NCBI GenBank assembly: GCA_947628615.1
Contig: CANRAO010000003.1
Location: 62,001-126,000 of the forward strand
Origin: an uncultured Clostridia bacterium
GTDB lineage: Bacteria; Bacillota; Clostridia; Oscillospirales; Ruminococcaceae
Length of the DNA stretch: 64,000 bases
Direction of reading: 5' to 3'
Below the pieces are notes generated by a model. That model saw only the letters and a program-made list of their open reading frames with translations, did not search any database and was not told where the DNA came from. Below, one piece after another: positions 62,747 through 64,000 of this stretch. The position numbers were made by a program, and so were the translations under genes. Position 1 is the stretch's first letter, and each line of letters begins with the position of its first letter.

Positions 62747-62960
62747 AGAAATACCATTGTCAGATATTACAGAAATTCAGGCGAAATCTGAAATAATAGC
62801 AGGACTTTCGTCAATATTTGTTGAATTTCTTGACTACACAGATGAGGACAACAGATTTAAAGGAGCATTTGCTTGTCTTGCAGACGAGGCATACAGTCTA
62901 AAAAAGCTATGCAGTTCTCTGTGCGGAAGTATATTCGACTGTCATCAAAGCGAAATATAG
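62730..62960 (+). CDS. Small helical partner protein (module C, second)
   Basis: 76 residues, identical in protein sequence to the module D gene at 42277. Seven silent base differences. The ATG at 62730 follows GAAAGGAAGTG, itself conserved with the module D copy. A longer in-frame start at 62682 is unlikely. Confidence 0.72.
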   Translation: MSKMVKEIPLSDITEIQAKSEIIAGLSSIFVEFLDYTDEDNRFKGAFACLADEAYSLKKLCSSLCGSIFDCHQSEI

Positions 62961-63026
62961 ATACAAGATACTGAAGGCAAGAACCTATCTTTCCAACAAA
63001 GCATAAGCCCACCGTTTAAACAAAGT

Positions 63027-63267
63027 ACTAGCCTGCCGTTGTACAAAATAAATACATTGCACAAACTCCCCAAAGGCAGTACTGGATGCAACGTCACCGT
63101 TGCCGGCTCGTCGGCTTGACCGAAAACTTTTAGTTTTCTTATTAATTGCCTATTGTCAATTATCCATTATTAATTATTCAAACCCGCCGTTGCTCAAACT
63201 TTAACATTTATCAAACTATCCATAGGCGGCATTGCGTGCAGGGGTCACCCCTGCCGGTTCGTCGGTC
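63027..63267. repeat. Dispersed hairpin repeats, copies 21-22, with linker
   Basis: 63027-63115: CCTGCCGTTGTAC ... CCCAAAGGCAG with hairpin GCAACG-TCAC-CGTTGC. 63180-63267: CCCGCCGTTGCTC ... CATAGGCGGCA with hairpin GCAGGGGTCACCCCTGC. The linker (GACCGAAAACTTTTAG, then ATTGTCAATTATCC) matches the order seen beside copies 3 and 11. No gene is seen between 62961 and 63280. Confidence 0.8.
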
Positions 63268-63280
63268 AATTGTCAATTAA

Positions 63281-64000
63281 TCAGACTGATGCACCTTTGC
63301 CGATAAACATAGGATAATCGTCAGATGAAATAAGCGTTCTGTCATTTCCTATCGATACATTTTTATCAGTGATGACGTTTTTGACCTCGCTGCCGTCGCC
63401 GATAATGGTATCCTGCATTAAAATCGCATTTTTAACAGTTACACCCTTTCCTACGTTTACTCCCCTGAACAAAACAGAATTCTCCACTGTTCCGTCAATT
63501 ACACAGCCGTCAGCTACAAGCGAATTTGCTACATAGCTGTTGAGTCCGTACTTGGAAGGTGCATTATCTCTGACTTTAGTATAGATAGGGCGTCTTTGAG
63601 TAAAAAGTTCCCTGCAGTTGTCTATATTGAGAAGATCCATATTTGCTTCAAAGTAGCTCTTCTCACTGTATATTTTTTTGAAATATCCCGAATATTCATA
63701 GGAAACTATTTTCAAATCATTCAGCTTGCTCTGAAGAATATCCCTTTCAAAGCTATATCTTCCCTGAGCGATAGCCGTCTGCACAAGGTCAACTAAAAAG
63801 TTCTTTTTAAGCAGGAACATATTAAGACTAAGCGTACACATACCGGTAAGATCATAGCCTATTAGCACGTCTTTTACGTTATTATTTGAATCAACTGTGA
63901 AAACAGTACTTGATTTAACAATATCAGAATTATATTGTCCTGTGTGAGAAACGCAGGTTATATCAGCTCCGCTTTCTATGTGAGCCGTCAACACAGGTCG
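63281..64000 (-). CDS. glgD: Glucose-1-phosphate adenylyltransferase subunit GlgD (partial)
   Basis: The C-terminal 240 or so residues of GlgD, cut by the window edge. End of the nucleotidyltransferase domain, then hexapeptide repeats (YVANSLVADGCVIDGTVENSVLFRGVNVGKGVTVKNAILMQDTIIGDGSEVKNVITDKNVSIG). GlgD partners GlgC in ADP-glucose synthesis in Firmicutes. The order fits a glgC-glgD-glgA operon interrupted by module C. Confidence 0.92.
   Translation of the reverse strand, partial: RPVLTAHIESGADITCVSHTGQYNSDIVKSSTVFTVDSNNNVKDVLIGYDLTGMCTLSLNMFLLKKNFLVDLVQTAIAQGRYSFERDILQSKLNDLKIVSYEYSGYFKKIYSEKSYFEANMDLLNIDNCRELFTQRRPIYTKVRDNAPSKYGLNSYVANSLVADGCVIDGTVENSVLFRGVNVGKGVTVKNAILMQDTIIGDGSEVKNVITDKNVSIGNDRTLISSDDYPMFIGKGASV

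Overview
The window is a 64 kb chromosomal segment of a low-GC Gram-positive anaerobe. The best fit is the Clostridia, probably Ruminococcus or a close relative (Oscillospiraceae). Supporting signs are a PolC-type replicase, GlgD with bacterial GlgA, a ferredoxin-linked 2-oxoacid oxidoreductase (korDABC), a short-form HisG that needs HisZ, a T-box in front of trpE, and AGGAGG ribosome binding sites. The species assignment is inference; there is no rRNA, tRNA, phage, transposase or CRISPR locus in the window.

Layout. 226-7851 (minus): histidine operon hisZ-hisG-[GNAT]-hisD-hisC-hisB-hisH-hisF-hisI-hisE, without hisA, with a good promoter and a terminator. 8122-19240 (minus): P-loop kinase-like gene, then the conserved run pyrH-frr-uppS-cdsA-dxr-rseP-ispG-polC; this PolC lacks the proofreading exonuclease domain. 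19401-20770: divergent XRE regulators with two operator copies, and a DUF4160/DUF2442 pair whose first gene has an in-frame amber codon. 20770-25677 (minus): korDABC and a MinD-like ATPase, with a small-regulator locus (module A) between them. 25840-37109 (minus): ftsH, tilS, dnaB, rplI, [module B], gdpP and an RNase J with a long basic N-terminal extension, preceded by a possible structured RNA. 37520-39838: degenerate nucleotidyltransferase/phosphomannomutase fusion. 40349-45883 (plus): nadB, [module D], AI-2E-family permease, nadC. 46158-54866 (plus): PASTA lipoprotein, tryptophan T-box, trpE-trpGD-trpC-trpF-trpB-trpA and a frameshifted methyltransferase. 55064-57602 (plus): Lrp regulator, aminotransferase, ispE. 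57710-64000 (mostly minus): secreted CHAP/Big2/FN3 protein, a 107-bp tandem array, glgA, [module C], glgD (cut by the window edge).

The least ordinary content is of two kinds. (1) Four scattered mini-loci (modules A-D) each set one or more tiny DNA-binding proteins (ribbon-helix-helix or XRE) head to head with a member of an unrecognised 70-85 residue, mostly helical protein family. Their promoters share one architecture, with a fixed 9-mer inside the spacer of three of them, and modules B and C lie between genes that are normally operon neighbours (gdpP/rplI and glgD/glgA). (2) More than 20 copies of a structured dispersed repeat, plus a longer multi-hairpin element, sit at gene 3' ends. Their stems vary in sequence but keep pairing, and in five genes the repeat supplies the last codons and the stop.

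Housekeeping genes interlock as expected: pyrH, frr, uppS, cdsA, dxr, ispG and ispE serve nucleotide, translation, isoprenoid and envelope functions; his, trp and nad genes make amino acids and NAD; glg genes handle glycogen; gdpP and RNase J control c-di-AMP and RNA turnover.
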